A DNA stretch of 64,000 bases from Halocafeteria seosinensis (lineage: Eukaryota; Sar; Bigyra; Bicosoecida): the NCBI GenBank assembly GCA_001687465.1, contig LVLI01000067.1, positions 1 through 64,000 on the forward strand, read 5' to 3'. The notes beneath the pieces were generated by a model. The model was not told the DNA's origin and ran no database searches. It saw only the letters and a list, made by a program, of their open reading frames with translations. Made by a program: the position numbers and the translations under genes. How positions within the stretch are numbered: position 1 is the first letter of the stretch; every line of letters begins with the position of its first letter. Shown here in pieces: positions 42,914 through 54,530 of the stretch.

Positions 42914-45235
42914 CTATTCCTGTGTGGTGGTGGCAGCAGTTGTGCTTGTACTGTCTTCGGATACCGCCATTGTCTCGCTTGAAGTACTTGTCACATGGGC
43001 TGTCGACGTAGTCTCTGGGGAATTCCCCTTAGATGATATAGCAGTATTCGCAGAGACTTGTTCATCGGTAGGCGTCGTCTCAGCCTTCCCTTGACCATTA
43101 TCGGCACTCGTGGCACTCGCTGCGGGTCCGGTGGTTGCAGTATCCACTGTGGAAGAACTACCAGTCGAGACACCGTTCTCTTCTTCCTTCTCATTATGTT
43201 CCACAATCTGCGAATGGGCAGTCGTCGCCGCACCAGCGCTGGCAGTACCGGAAAAGATACCGTAGGTGGTGTTTTGGGAGGTTGTCGAACTTGGTGCAGT
43301 GGCTTCAGCGCACTCTCCATCGTCCGTGTGTGAACTGCTCGATTGAAGTGCCGTCGAAGTAGATCCATGAGCCTCTGCTGCGTTACCTATGGAAGGGAAC
43401 ATACTAATACGGAACAAACGCGGCTTAGTCCTCGAACGCATTAAATACCCCTCGCCTGCAAGTTGTCCGAGCCTGTACTCAGTTGCTTCGGCACATAGGG
43501 TTTGGAGCTGCGGATGGCATAGTGTGCGAAGAGCCAGGAATGTGTTCATGCTAAGACCATCAAATGCAGCGTCGTCTTGAGTTCGAAGCCAGATCTCTAT
43601 CTCCTTAACGACATCGGCTGCGGAGAACCAACAATCAGCTAACCAGCTTAGTGACTTCTCTGCGTCGTGCGTGCCCGCAGCAGCACCTGGAAGCGCATTT
43701 CCCGAAAAATCTTCTTTGGACGACAAGTTATTTGTTCCAATAATTTGCTTCAGGCGGAAAGAAGTGAGCCAATTTCCAAAAGCATCCAGACAGCCTTTCA
43801 TATTTGGGTGCCGTTCGATGACTTTTTGGTATGGCGTGCCTTTAAAGATTTCGTAGCAAATTGAACTAGAATCCAGGTAGTCTTTTCTTACGCTATTGTA
43901 GATCTTACCCATCCCGTTTACCAGCCTCGCCCTCACGGCGCTATCTGTTAGCGCCGAAGGGTCATTATCACTAAACCAACGTTGAGCCGTTGTTCGCAAT
44001 GCGGGCGAGCTACCTTGAGCGTACTGCTGTGGCGCAATATCCCTTTCGAACCTGTATTCGCCAAGAGTATCTGCCAAGAGATTTTCATTAATAGACAGTT
44101 GATTTCCTCGACGATTGTATTGTGGCTCAGGCATTCGGTGTTCAGTAACAGCGGAGCCTATTTGAGGATTATACAGGGAAGTGGACGCAAAACGATGATG
44201 AGACTCCCTTTGCATATTCTGCTGTAGTTCACGTGGAGGGAGGCTCTTGGAATTGAACTCATTTGTCTGATACACCAGATTGCTGGCGCCTTCACCCAGT
44301 GCATACGCCTGTGTGTCCATCTTGGGTGGCAGATTTTGGACGAAACCAAAACCCGATATTTCAGGTAGTGGAGCTCCCGTTGTAGCAGGAGGACATGGTT
44401 GCTTCCCCAGCCTATTTGAATCGGCGGTACTCGCTTTTGTTGTGCTGCTTTGAGTAGTGCGCTTGTTAGTACTAGCTGGGCCGCTGTTTCCTCCCTTCCC
44501 CCGTTTAACTGGTTTCTTAGTACCGACTTCCTTGGAGGCCGCAGGCTCTATGCGAGTACGCTTTTTGGTATTACCCTTAGAAGCTGAACCGGGAGCTGCT
44601 CCCTTTTTCTGTTGCTGCCCTGGAGGTGGACCACTCTTTTTCTTCGGGCCTCCTTTCTTGTTCTTTGCCTTTTCCTCCTTGGTGTACCCATAGCGGATCT
44701 CAATCTGACCTTGCCAATCCATTTCCGGGGCAGAGCAGTTATTGGCATTTTTATCAGGGTTCATAGAGCATTCCCAGTCCTCTGGTAAGTCGTCTAGATT
44801 GACTTCTTTTTCTAGCAACCTCCACTTGCCACATTTCGTACACTCAATCCAGTTCATATTTTCCACCACCGGTACTTGTAACGCCGCTTCGTCGGCAGGT
44901 GGTGAGCCTGAAGTCCCTTCATCCATCGTACTATCATCTCCCCTATCCGCATTCGTCATTGTTGAACTTTCATCATTGGAATCCTCCATGCTTGCATTGG
45001 TAGCGTTGGAAGAAGAACCCAACGAACTAGAAGACGTCGTTGCCTTAAGTGCCGTTCCTCCTGATTGACCTCCTCCAATAACCTGAGGAGCAGCTCGATA
45101 AGAGGTTAATTGCACTTTACCACCGTTTGCCGCTCCAGTAGCTGCCTCAAATAAGCTCATTGTGTTATTATCCGTCATGGCAGACTCAGCACCCCCTTCT
45201 TGAGTTCCCGGTTTCTCTGAGGCCTCCTGTTCCAT
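42914..45235 (-). CDS. CW-type zinc-finger nuclear protein
   Basis: Single exon, 773 aa. Around residues 126-170 is a complete CW domain: WIECTKCGKWRLL, WECSMNPD and NNCSAPE give the four zinc Cys with the conserved Trp residues. CW domains read H3K4 methylation. It is followed by a Lys/Pro/Gly-rich basic stretch with NLS-like KKRTRIEP, a Gln/Asn-rich middle, and a folded C-terminal part (about 430-620) that ends in a possible winged helix (FLALRTLCHPQLQTLCAEA). The last 130 residues are Ser/Thr-rich. No methyltransferase or ATPase domain is attached. The specific orthologue is not recognised. Start chosen at the ATG of MEQEASEKPG. Confidence 0.8.
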   Translation of the reverse strand: MEQEASEKPGTQEGGAESAMTDNNTMSLFEAATGAANGGKVQLTSYRAAPQVIGGGQSGGTALKATTSSSSLGSSSNATNASMEDSNDESSTMTNADRGDDSTMDEGTSGSPPADEAALQVPVVENMNWIECTKCGKWRLLEKEVNLDDLPEDWECSMNPDKNANNCSAPEMDWQGQIEIRYGYTKEEKAKNKKGGPKKKSGPPPGQQQKKGAAPGSASKGNTKKRTRIEPAASKEVGTKKPVKRGKGGNSGPASTNKRTTQSSTTKASTADSNRLGKQPCPPATTGAPLPEISGFGFVQNLPPKMDTQAYALGEGASNLVYQTNEFNSKSLPPRELQQNMQRESHHRFASTSLYNPQIGSAVTEHRMPEPQYNRRGNQLSINENLLADTLGEYRFERDIAPQQYAQGSSPALRTTAQRWFSDNDPSALTDSAVRARLVNGMGKIYNSVRKDYLDSSSICYEIFKGTPYQKVIERHPNMKGCLDAFGNWLTSFRLKQIIGTNNLSSKEDFSGNALPGAAAGTHDAEKSLSWLADCWFSAADVVKEIEIWLRTQDDAAFDGLSMNTFLALRTLCHPQLQTLCAEATEYRLGQLAGEGYLMRSRTKPRLFRISMFPSIGNAAEAHGSTSTALQSSSSHTDDGECAEATAPSSTTSQNTTYGIFSGTASAGAATTAHSQIVEHNEKEEENGVSTGSSSTVDTATTGPAASATSADNGQGKAETTPTDEQVSANTAISSKGNSPETTSTAHVTSTSSETMAVSEDSTSTTAATTTQE

Positions 45236-46300
45236 GAGAGGCCACAATGACACACAAAGAGCAAATCCTCAAGATATGAACGTGATTGATCTCCAATATG
45301 GCGTTCCAAACCAGCCCAAATATGCTCTATAAAGCATAGATGTAGCACGAAAGGGAACCGAAAACTTGCTCCGGCACGCCGTGAAACACACCGAAAGAGA
45401 CAAGATTCTATCGCCCAGCAAGCCCTGAGAATAAACAGTAGGCGAGTTATTGTGGGTGGAAACTGACTAATGCATCCCACATGGTCCTCTGCAAGGTCCT
45501 CAAACACGGAAAATGAAGCATAATTTGGCCAGAACCGGACCGGGCTCCAAGCCCGGGTCAGCAGCAGGAGAGGCTCCTGGAGAGCCTAGAATGACGCTTT
45601 AAGGGGTTGAATGCCGTATCGACTCGAATGATTCTCTGAATATAAATAGTATATGTATTACCGATGGAGTGGACACCGTGGAAGTGGAGTATAGCTTAGC
45701 GTATAGGCGCTACGTGTAGGTAGATAGTGTCTGGAACGCTGCAGGCTGCACAACTGAAACTAATGAGCGCTACTAGTCATTTATGTCAAGAAATTGGTCA
45801 TGTACGCCTAAAGAGCCTTTTACTGGAGCGTGCTCCAGTGACTGGGCTGCCTCCATAAGGTGGCTGAGCTCTTGTGTAGCTCTAGTTTGCACATCCCCTC
45901 CCGAACGAAGGGGCGCTCACGGGACGCTGTAGAAAGATAGCAATGAATGTGGTACCTTGATAGGCTCCTCCAGTTATCATTGATTGTCAGTTCTGTATAT
46001 CGCGTTGCCATTCCCGGGTACGGTTGAAACTCACCGGCTTGAAGTTCCAAACTTCTGGGTGAGTCACCACATTATTCTACACCCATGGTTTCTTCTACGT
46101 AATATGTTCCGAACCCGGTCCGCTAGAAGATGAAAACTAATTCGGATTGATAATTTACCGGAAGCAATTAAGAAGAATTACTTGCCTGATATACAAGTTC
46201 ACTGACATTTAACCACGTATCACTTCTGCTACTTACGCGAAGCAAACGAAGCGTGGTTCGAACCAACCAACTGTGTATTAAGAACCCAAGTCGCAGGAAA
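45236..46300. other. Intergenic region, CW protein / Hsp20
   Basis: 1065 bp between divergent genes; expected to contain both promoters. A minus-strand frame at 45820-46050 looks random. No gene, RNA or repeat recognised. Confidence 0.45.
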
Positions 46301-47297
46301 ATGTTATCCAATATCATCAGAGCTAATCGCTTGCTTGTTACCCCAACGAGAGGTGCTCTATCTCAATTTGCATTTCCTGTGAGCAATGTTGCTACGCGAA
46401 CGTTCGCTTCTGATAGCAACAACAAAGAGGTCGACGTCTCTCGTAAAACACCGAAGAGAAGAGGACATCGTAAGGAGAACGATATCGACCTGGCGGACCC
46501 ATTCAACGCAGTCGACCACATAAGGTGAGTGCAGCCGTATGCACACCTCGTTTGTATTTTTATTTGGTTCAGCACTATCGAAAGTTAAGCAGCAGTGTCG
46601 GATAGAACATTCCGAGTTCCGAACATTGACCACCTATATGACTCATACCTCGCAGACAACTTCAAGATCGATTCTTCGATCAAGCTTTCAGAAATACACC
46701 TTTCGGGAATCTGCGCGGCATGTTTTCTGACCCTTTCTCTATGCTTTCGCATAGAGGGAGAGAAGGAAACGATGAGCTTGGGTTCCCGGAATTCGGACCA
46801 CTTGCAAACTGGTCCCCGCAGTTGGCTTTGGACGTGAAAGAGGTACGTCTGTGTCAAGTTGCATGCGCATTGCTCATAAACTTCATCTTACTGTTAAACA
46901 TGTGCAGCATGATGATCATTTTGAGATTACTGTTGATACACCGGTATGTAGCATGTTTTCATATGGGATAGCATTTACTTCATTGCCACACATGGACGTT
47001 GAAGGTATCTCGCAGGGTCTCGACAAGGATAATGTTAAAGTGGAAGTTGAAGATGATGTCCTACACATTTCTGCTGAAACAGGCGACAAGAAGGAGAAAA
47101 CGGAGAAGGATAATGAGGGAAATGTTATTTTCCATCGGTACGAACGCCAGTCGGGTTCGGCCTCCAGGGCCATCCGACTTCCTGACACCGCTAACCCGGA
47201 AGAAATTACCGCCAACATGGATAAAGGTGTATTGACCCTTCACGTGCCAAAGTATGAACCATCGAAAAAGAACCGTCGGCACGTTGAGATCAAGTAA
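46301..47297 (+). CDS. Mitochondrial small heat-shock protein (Hsp20/alpha-crystallin)
   Basis: Exons 46301-46524, 46656-46842, 46908-46943, 47016-47297; 242 aa. ATP-independent chaperone that holds unfolding proteins. The N-terminus is a mitochondrial presequence (MLSNIIRANRLLV, then ATRTFAS with a likely cleavage near residue 36). The alpha-crystallin domain follows: SPQLALDVKE, HDDHFEITVDTPGLDKDN, VKVEVEDDVLHIS, FHRYERQSGSASRAIRLPD and ANMDKGVLTLHVPK, ending with basic NRRHVEIK. The first intron is 131 nt, longer than its neighbours; the 36-nt third exon is required to keep the DTP-GLDKD strand. No heat-shock element was searched systematically. Confidence 0.9.
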
Positions 47298-47446
47298 AGA
47301 ACCGGCGCTTACAAGGAAGCGTAAAATCAATCGCATATAGCATAAGTTAAGCCCCATTTCTGAAAGGACAATTATAGGCAATTCAACAGCGTGTTCAAAT
47401 GCAACTTCGCTGAGTTCTGGCACTGGGCCCACCAGTTCAATAAGTA

Positions 47447-49868
47447 TTACACCAAATTACCTCCATGCTCATGCGCCGCCAGGCTACTTCTCTTGCGTTG
47501 ATGTGTTTCTTCAACCGCTCTTTCCTGAGCGGCATCAAACGTGTTTCCGAAAGAATGCGATTTCTGCGCACTTAATAGAGAGCTTCTCTCATCTGCACGT
47601 TTCTGCTTTGCCTCTCCACGAACAACCTCAGCCCGCTCCCGTGCTTTCTCTTCACTCAAGTTCAAGACTGCGACATCATTCGTACAATCCACCAGGTTTA
47701 ATACAATTCCGCACAGAACACCGAAGGCCCCAAGACCGACGAAGAACATTTCCACACACGTGTATTTGTTGTCACAAGCCGGAGGTGTCAGCTTTCCGAT
47801 AATAATAGGTGAAATAGCCAAACCTGCATTCTGTATAGCGGTGACTACCCCATAGGCGGTTCCTTGAAGTTCTGGCTCAATGACCAATGCTATACTTGGC
47901 CACAATGCCGAAGCGTATATACTGTAGCACACTCCCAAAATGACCAACGGGCCAATGGGGTTTAGGTGAGTCAGGCCAAGCACCAGGTGCACACCCACAA
48001 TCAGTACAGCCGCGACAAGATTTAATAGAGCTCGATAGCCCACTTTGTCAATCAAAGCTCCCATGAAAGGAGAAAGCAAACCCGCGACGAGATATGTGGA
48101 CATCATGATTGTGTTAGACTTGGCGTATATGTTATTCCTGGCATGGTCCGATATATCACCTGCGTCCTTGATATCATGGCTATCCATGTACTCCGGCTCT
48201 AACCACTTCTTAGTAATGAAGCGTGAAGCGATATTATTAAATGGTAGCACGGTGCAGTATACGGTAAGACAACTCAAGGTTAACACCCAGAATATAGGCG
48301 GGAAGCTAAAGAGAGCATTGAACTTGACTTCCTCCTTCTCGGGGTTGACATCTAAATCGTCAAAAGAGTCAATAATGATATCACTGGTTTCTACGCTTTC
48401 TGATCGCCCTCCACGGCTTTTCTTCCATCCGGAAATACCGCTCCCAGGTTTCTCCTCTCCTTGACCGTGGCCACTTTGCTGGTTGATTGCAGGAGAGTAC
48501 TCAAATCCAGGAGCGTTCACAGTGCTCTGAGGCACATTCCCAGCGGTGGGTGGTAGACTAAGAGCCTCCATGTCCCCGTCTGTCCTTTTCTTCCGCTTTT
48601 CTAGATGTTCTTGCCGACGGCCTGAGTCCCCGCCCGTTTTGGCGTTGTGTGATGTGAGAAGTGGGCTCTCAATGTTTGTCTCCATCATATTTTCAGTGTC
48701 CCACTGGCCCTGCTCTTCTTCTGCCTCGTCGAGTACTGGAGGCCATTGGCCTTGATGGCGCAGCCTTACTCTGTTCTTGCGAAGCAATTTCACTGAGGAA
48801 CGATCGACAAAAAACGCCCAAAGAGTTGTACCAAACGAGGCGATACATACTAATAGCCCAACCCACAACACCCAGTATAGTTTGTCTATCCCTACAGCTT
48901 CCGCCACTGCTTGCGAAGCTTCGTCATTAATGACGCTGCCCACTCTAGCGAGCGCCAAGTTCATTCCCAAAGCAAGAGCTAGTTCCTTGCCACTGAACCA
49001 CTGGGCAATCATGGCTGACATGGCGACAGACAAGCTCTCCCCACCGAGACCGAATATAGTCCGGCCTAAATACATGACGTACCATGCGTTTGTTTTGTTG
49101 GACAACCTGCGTCACATACACGAAGAAGCCACTAGATAAAGTGCATGGGGGAAGATGAACTCTAACACCACTCACGTGAGGCCAATTGCAAAGATGAGTT
49201 GTCCCAGAGCAATGATACCAGCAAAAACAGCGGCCATCAACCTTACCCCGAGGCGATCTGACAGCACTCCTCCGAAAAAGGGTAGGACCTGCGGTTGAAA
49301 AATCCGCTATTCCTGGTATCGTCCAAACTCCATTCACCGTCACATACCGTATTTGGAAACGAATACACACTATATAGCAAGTTGTACTTGACATTGAAGG
49401 AGGTTGCCTTGGGATTGTCATCCGATGCGTCACTTGGTACACCGTACCAACTTGCCAGCTGCAGTTGCCATCCCACTTCCGCTTCAGTGAAGTGCAACAG
49501 TAATTGAGCACGACACTTACCTGGTTATGAATCGCAGTGGGGTTATCGTAGCAATAGTAGGAGCCGATGAGTGCCATACACAGGAGAAAGAGCATCAACC
49601 AGCGGGCTTTGAGCTGGGATCGGACCACCGGAATCGGCATTTTGAGGAGTTTAGCCATGATTAAGGCCTGTTTCTCAGCCGCATCCATATCCTCTACCCC
49701 ACCGTTCGCTTCCTTTTCGGGTTCCTCACCGCCATTGGGCAAGAGGAGCTCGTCGTCCTCTTCACCATGCCGGGTATCATCGTCTATCAGCTTGGTGGTA
49801 TCGTCATGGGTGATGGAGGACCGAGACTCCTCCCCACTGCCCATGCTGGCCGTGTTTTCCCCGTTCAT
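47447..49868 (-). CDS. MFS transporter, MFSD1-like
   Basis: Exons on the minus strand 49868-49521, 49458-49348, 49288-49176, 49106-47447; 743 aa. Twelve-TM lysosomal-type transporter (animal MFSD1 exports dipeptides). Signatures: YYCYDNPTAIHNQ after TM1, YNLLYSVYSFPNT, LPFFGGVLSDRLGVR (MFS loop motif), GRTIFGLGGESLSVA and LALGMNLALARVGS. The central cytosolic loop is ~170 residues, Ser/Gly-rich, and longer than in animals. The acidic N-terminus has a dileucine-like DDELLLP that could direct lysosomal sorting. The C-terminal tail is long and charged. Three introns of 62, 59 and 69 nt join in frame. Confidence 0.85.
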
Positions 49869-50463
49869 CACGTTTTTCTCCCGTGATGGAATTTAGGTAG
49901 ATCACCCCTGTGGTAAGTGTAAAAGCCCAAAAGGGTCAGGTTGTAACCAACAAACACCTTCAAAAACCATTGACTTCAATTGCCGGATTCTCCGGCGTCA
50001 GCCGGGACATCCCAGGGCGATTCCCACGCACGGAAAATGTAGCGATGCGACCCGCTGGTGGTGAGAAGTGTTGTACCACATGTTACAAATGTGACACACA
50101 AAAATGTGTTTCCCAAATGTGACACACAAAAATATGTTTCCCTTTCGACAGACAGCCCTAAGGGGGTTAAGACAGTTTGCCAGAGTATTCATGTATATTC
50201 CTCGTGCGGAGCCTTAGCCATCCTCGGGTTCTCGGCGAAGTCTTCTGCCTTGTGCCTGTTGTGGCCCTAAACCACCAAATAACAACTAGACAAAGGCAAA
50301 CGGTTCTGTAGGTGGTGACAACTAACGAGACTTCGGATAGCGGGCTCTTCTATATTCAGTACATCGCTATCCCGGTGTTCTGGTTTTGAATCTCCGTACG
50401 TAGCCAACGTACTCACCGCCAGGACACGGTCTACCCAGAATGATTGAGAATATAAAACGTGTC
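49869..50463. other. Spacer with a 28-bp tandem duplication
   Basis: 595 bp between MFSD1 (upstream region) and the SDR 3' end. Two adjacent 28-bp units at 50087-50114 and 50115-50142 differ at one base (aaatgtgacacacaaaaat[g/a]tgtttccc). Each unit contains a small inverted repeat (ACACA/TGTGT). No gene seen. Confidence 0.6.
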
Positions 50464-51633
50464 TTACATTCTTCCGCCATCGATTTCGACATTTTTACCT
50501 GACATGTAGCTTGAGTCCGAGCTGATGAGGAAGGACACAACACTGGCCACCTCATCTAGTCCCCCTAGTCGTTGCATCGGTACACCTGCAAGCATTTCCT
50601 TCTCTTTGGCCTGGATCTCCTCATTGGAGGGTTCCGAAGCAGATTGTCCACCTCGAGTTGCCGTTATTTGTCCTTTCACTTGGCTATACCACATCTGTTG
50701 CCCAAGAAGATTCAGTAATGCAACAGTATCTGCCTTTCCCCATAAAATTACCAAGCCTTACTTTGCAATCACCAATTAGATCAGGACTCACACAATTTAT
50801 GCGCACTCCCGAAGCTGCCAGATCTCGAGAAGAGCTCTTTGTAATTCCGATAACCCCAAACTTGGATGCGCTATAAGCCACCATATTCGGTGGCGCTGCA
50901 GCTCAATTTCGATACATTACGGTACGAAATCTGCCTTTGTCCACTATGAGTTACGCACCTACTACACCAGCCAAGGAAGCGGTATTTACGATTGATCCGT
51001 AACCTTGCTGGCGCATTTGCTCCCCCACGTATTTCACTCCCAAGAAGATACCGTATGTATTCACTGCAGTCCGATCGAACTCCTGTTGGTGGAACAACGC
51101 GAAAACGGGAAAGGAAGTACTTACCATTCAGTATTTGCTGAAATTCATCAGCATCATATTCTGTAACTGGTTTAAAACTCCCTTGAATTCCCGCCTGCAA
51201 ACACACGTGAAGATACGTACTAATCATGACCATAACTTGTGCATTCCACGAGCAGTGAACATACGTTGTTAAAGAATCCATGAACGACGCCAAACGCTTC
51301 GATTGCTTTGTTCACATACGCTTTGACGTCATCCTCCTTGGTCACATCTGCTGGTTGATAGAGCACTTGTGGCGACTTGGAAGCGGTATCTTGCCGTAAC
51401 TTGGCGGCTTCAGCTTGAACTTCCTCGCAGCATTTCTTCAATCCCTCCGTTTGAATGTCCACGAGCAAGACCGACGCTCCGTCCGAAACTAGTCTGCACA
51501 TACACGCAGAGGCAATATTGGCACTGATGCAGGAAGTCGAGGAAAACCTAATTGTATGGTACCTCTTGGCGGTAGCTTTGCCAATATCCCCGGCTGCGCC
51601 TGTGATGATGATGTTGTAGCCCTCCAATCTCAT
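50464..51633 (-). CDS. Short-chain dehydrogenase/reductase
   Basis: Exons on the minus strand 51633-51563, 51493-51265, 51194-51125, 51063-50959, 50895-50762, 50694-50464; 279 aa. NAD(P)-dependent classical SDR. Motifs: ITGAAGDIGKATA (TGxxxGxG nucleotide loop), VLLVDIQ (an acid at the end of strand 2 suggests NAD(H) preference), PADVTKEDD, the NTASLAGVV catalytic-Ser strand, MVAYSASKFGVIGITKS (YxxxK) and INCVSPDLI. It ends MSGKNVEIDGGRM as in many bacterial-like SDRs. The catalytic Ser/Tyr/Lys are all present. The usual PG after CVS is PD here. The second donor of exon 5 (GTAAGG) was chosen because the nearer GTGATT breaks the frame. Substrate unknown. Confidence 0.85.
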
Positions 51634-51901
51634 TGCTTTCAATTTCGGTACACTATCCACACGTACTTTCGAACCTCGTGTGCATCTCTGTGGGGTAGTA
51701 CAATGATCGTTTGGGCCTGTATATGCCAAAAACAGGGTGTAAAGGGGTATATTCACAAATCCATCTTCAACTTGCTGCCACTGTGGCAGAACATGGCCTT
51801 ATAAAGGGCCTTTCCAGGTCATTTCCATACTCTATTTTGATTTGACAGACGGCGGGTGCATGTTTAGAGATAGGTGAACGTAAAACACTAGCTGTAAAGG
51901 G

Positions 51902-54508
51902 ATGATGAATAGTGGAGGAAGCAGTGGAAAGACCAAAGGAAGTCACACTTCCAGCGCCAATGGACAAAAGGACAATTCCAATGCCTCTGCTACGGATTTT
52001 GCGTCCTGCCCTTTGCTCGTTCATTTGGACCTCAAAGGAGCTCCCCCGAAGCCAGACTACCTTGCTACGATCTTCCCACGCCTGAAACAATGGGGCTGCA
52101 CGGGTTTGGTCATTGAGTGGGAAGACATGTTGCCATATACTGGAGCGCTGCGTTGCGTTCGTAATGTGGAGCATTACACCAAAGAAGAGGTCAAATGTAT
52201 CCTAAAGTCGGCTCACAATGCCGGATTGGACATTATCCCTCTGGTGCAAACTTTTGGACATTTGGAATATGTCCTGAAGTATCCTCAGTTTGCGGTAAGG
52301 CTTATTGTCTGATGCCAACTTAATCCAGCTGAATTGACACGCTTAGCATGTTTGACGTATACAGCACTTGCGCGAAGAGCCCGACAATCATATGGACTTA
52401 TGTCCATTGGCAGAAGATGACAATAGCACCCAAGAGGGCGAGGAAGAAGATGCTACCCTTTCCCTAGACCTATCGGTCGTTGGAGCCAAGAAGTCGCAAG
52501 CTGCCGCAAGCATGCTTCGAGATCTTATTTCACAGGTTATACAGATGCACAAAGATGCGGATGTACCGATTACACACGTGCATATTGGTGGAGACGAAGT
52601 GTTTAGTTTGGGAAACAATCCCCTTAGTGCAGCAGCTATTGCTCTAGCAGACGGTGGCATGCATACCTCCTTAGGACATGATAGCACTGGGCTTCAGCAG
52701 CTCTTTTTAGATCACATTTGTAGCTCCGTGCTTCCCGTCATCGGAGAGCATCAACTGACGGCCATGTTATGGCATGATATGCTAGATCGATGTCCTCCAC
52801 AATGGTTGCAACGGCTCCAGTATGCCAAACACTTTGATTTGGGCTCCAGCCCATGCCCCGTCGAAGTAGTTGTCTGGGCTTACACACCAGATATTGCAGA
52901 CTCCTTGCCCGCAGATGCAGAAAACACTGGCAAGAACTCCATGTGGCAACGGTTCAAAGATGCCGGCTTACCCCTTTGGGGTGCCTCAGCGTTTAAAGGA
53001 GCTGCTTCTCCAGACACTTCATTTCCTCCCGTTGCCCGTCATCTCAGCAACCATCTTTCTTGGGTTACGCGTGCTGAGTCAACCAGTTTACAAGGCTTAG
53101 TGCTTACAGGATGGTCAAGGTTCAACCATACGGCTACCTTGTGCGAAACCTTGCCAACCGGTATACCTTCATTAGCGCTTAATTTATCCGTCATAAGGGA
53201 GATTGGAAAAGACAACGTGGGGAAGTCGAATCAGTCGTACTTCTTTGCTGGCTCTTCTTCCTCTAGTACGATGATACCTATGGGATCTTACCGTGAGCTC
53301 GTGAAAGATGTTCACCGACGAATCTACAAGGAGCTGGGATTGGTCTGGAACCACGGAGGTATTGTCCCATTAACGCCTTCACTAACCCAACTCGGCGATC
53401 TTCCATGGCCTGATAGTTCGGAGAGCGAAGGTGACCTAGGACGACAGCGGTTTCCGGGTGGATGTCTTTGGAGATTGTTTGGACAGCTAGTGAGTCCATG
53501 CGATGCGTTTTTTGAAATCGCCAAGCCTTGTCTATTGTTATGCTATGTCTTGCAGGAGAGTGCAAAAATGCAATTCCAACGTGCACAAGAAAATCGTAAA
53601 CTGTTTTGTCCCCCCTACACTCATCGTTTAAACCCTCCACTGTGGAGAAGAATCGGTAAGTCTGCGAAAGGATATTATACCTGCCGACACCACTATCAGC
53701 GATGTCCTGTAAGTGAATTTTGAGGTGACGCAGAACAGCATTGCCGATCTACAGCATCGCTTGTGTCTTCCATAAGGGATCGTATGATAACCTACTGCTC
53801 TCAGTGTCTCACCCCTGGCTCTGTCAGCGAGATTATATATGGCAAAGTAGATATACTCGAAGTGAGTTCCCAACTGGTTCGCGCGAGGACGTGTATGTCT
53901 TGATGCCTTGCCGTTTTTTGCAGCGAGAGTGCCTTCATCTTGCGGACGAACTTGCAAGGTGGCGCGCATTTCACTGTCCAGGTAACTTCGAACAACCCTC
54001 AGCAACTATTGGTCCCGTTCCGCCGTCACCCTCGGGAGCTCCTGCAACTGTCAGTAGTAGCGAACCACATGGTGAATCAGTCGAGTATGTACGGGCATCG
54101 TACACGCGGACTCCAACTAGGAATTCGCTGAAAGACACTCCGCCTAATGGAGCATTCCATTTTATGCCCGGACTCTCACTGGATGCCGTCGAACGATCAT
54201 TTTCAGAAGCAGTCTCCAAAAGAGCAAGAGAATGGCTGCAAGGAGAAGGCATCCTTTTTGATTCTCAGAAGAAACCGTCGGTAAACTGCAACCTAGTTGA
54301 ATTGCAAAAGATAGCGAATTTTCTTAAGGTTCGATCGTGCAACTTAGAATCTAACTCGTCCGATTCCTCTCTCAAGAGTGTTGAAGCTACGGCTGCTTTG
54401 TTCATTATCTTGCCTTTGCTAAACAACGCCCCGCGATTTTCCGGACAAGCAGATGACGGAACTTCAGCAAGCGAAGATGTGCGCATGGATTGTGATGATG
54501 CAGAGTAG
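51902..54508 (+). CDS. HEXD: Hexosaminidase D-like glycosidase (GH20)
   Basis: Exons 51902-52294, 52365-53655, 53734-53861, 53924-54508; 798 aa. Non-lysosomal beta-N-acetylhexosaminidase family. LVHLDLKGAPPKPDYLA and GCTGLVIEWEDMLPY match human HEXD closely, as do IPLVQTFGHLEYVLKYPQF and ASAFKGA. The GH20 catalytic Asp-Glu pair is in HIHIGGDEVFSLG-like HVHIGGDEV. LQGLVLTGWSRFNH is also characteristic. No signal peptide, which fits a nucleo-cytosolic enzyme. The protein is longer than human HEXD (486 aa) because of a 40-residue acidic insert after the FGH motif and a C-terminal Ser/Pro-rich region. A GTAACT inside exon 4 could define a further short intron; I left it unspliced. Confidence 0.85.
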
Positions 54509-54530
54509 TACCGACTTCTTATTCGCCTAA

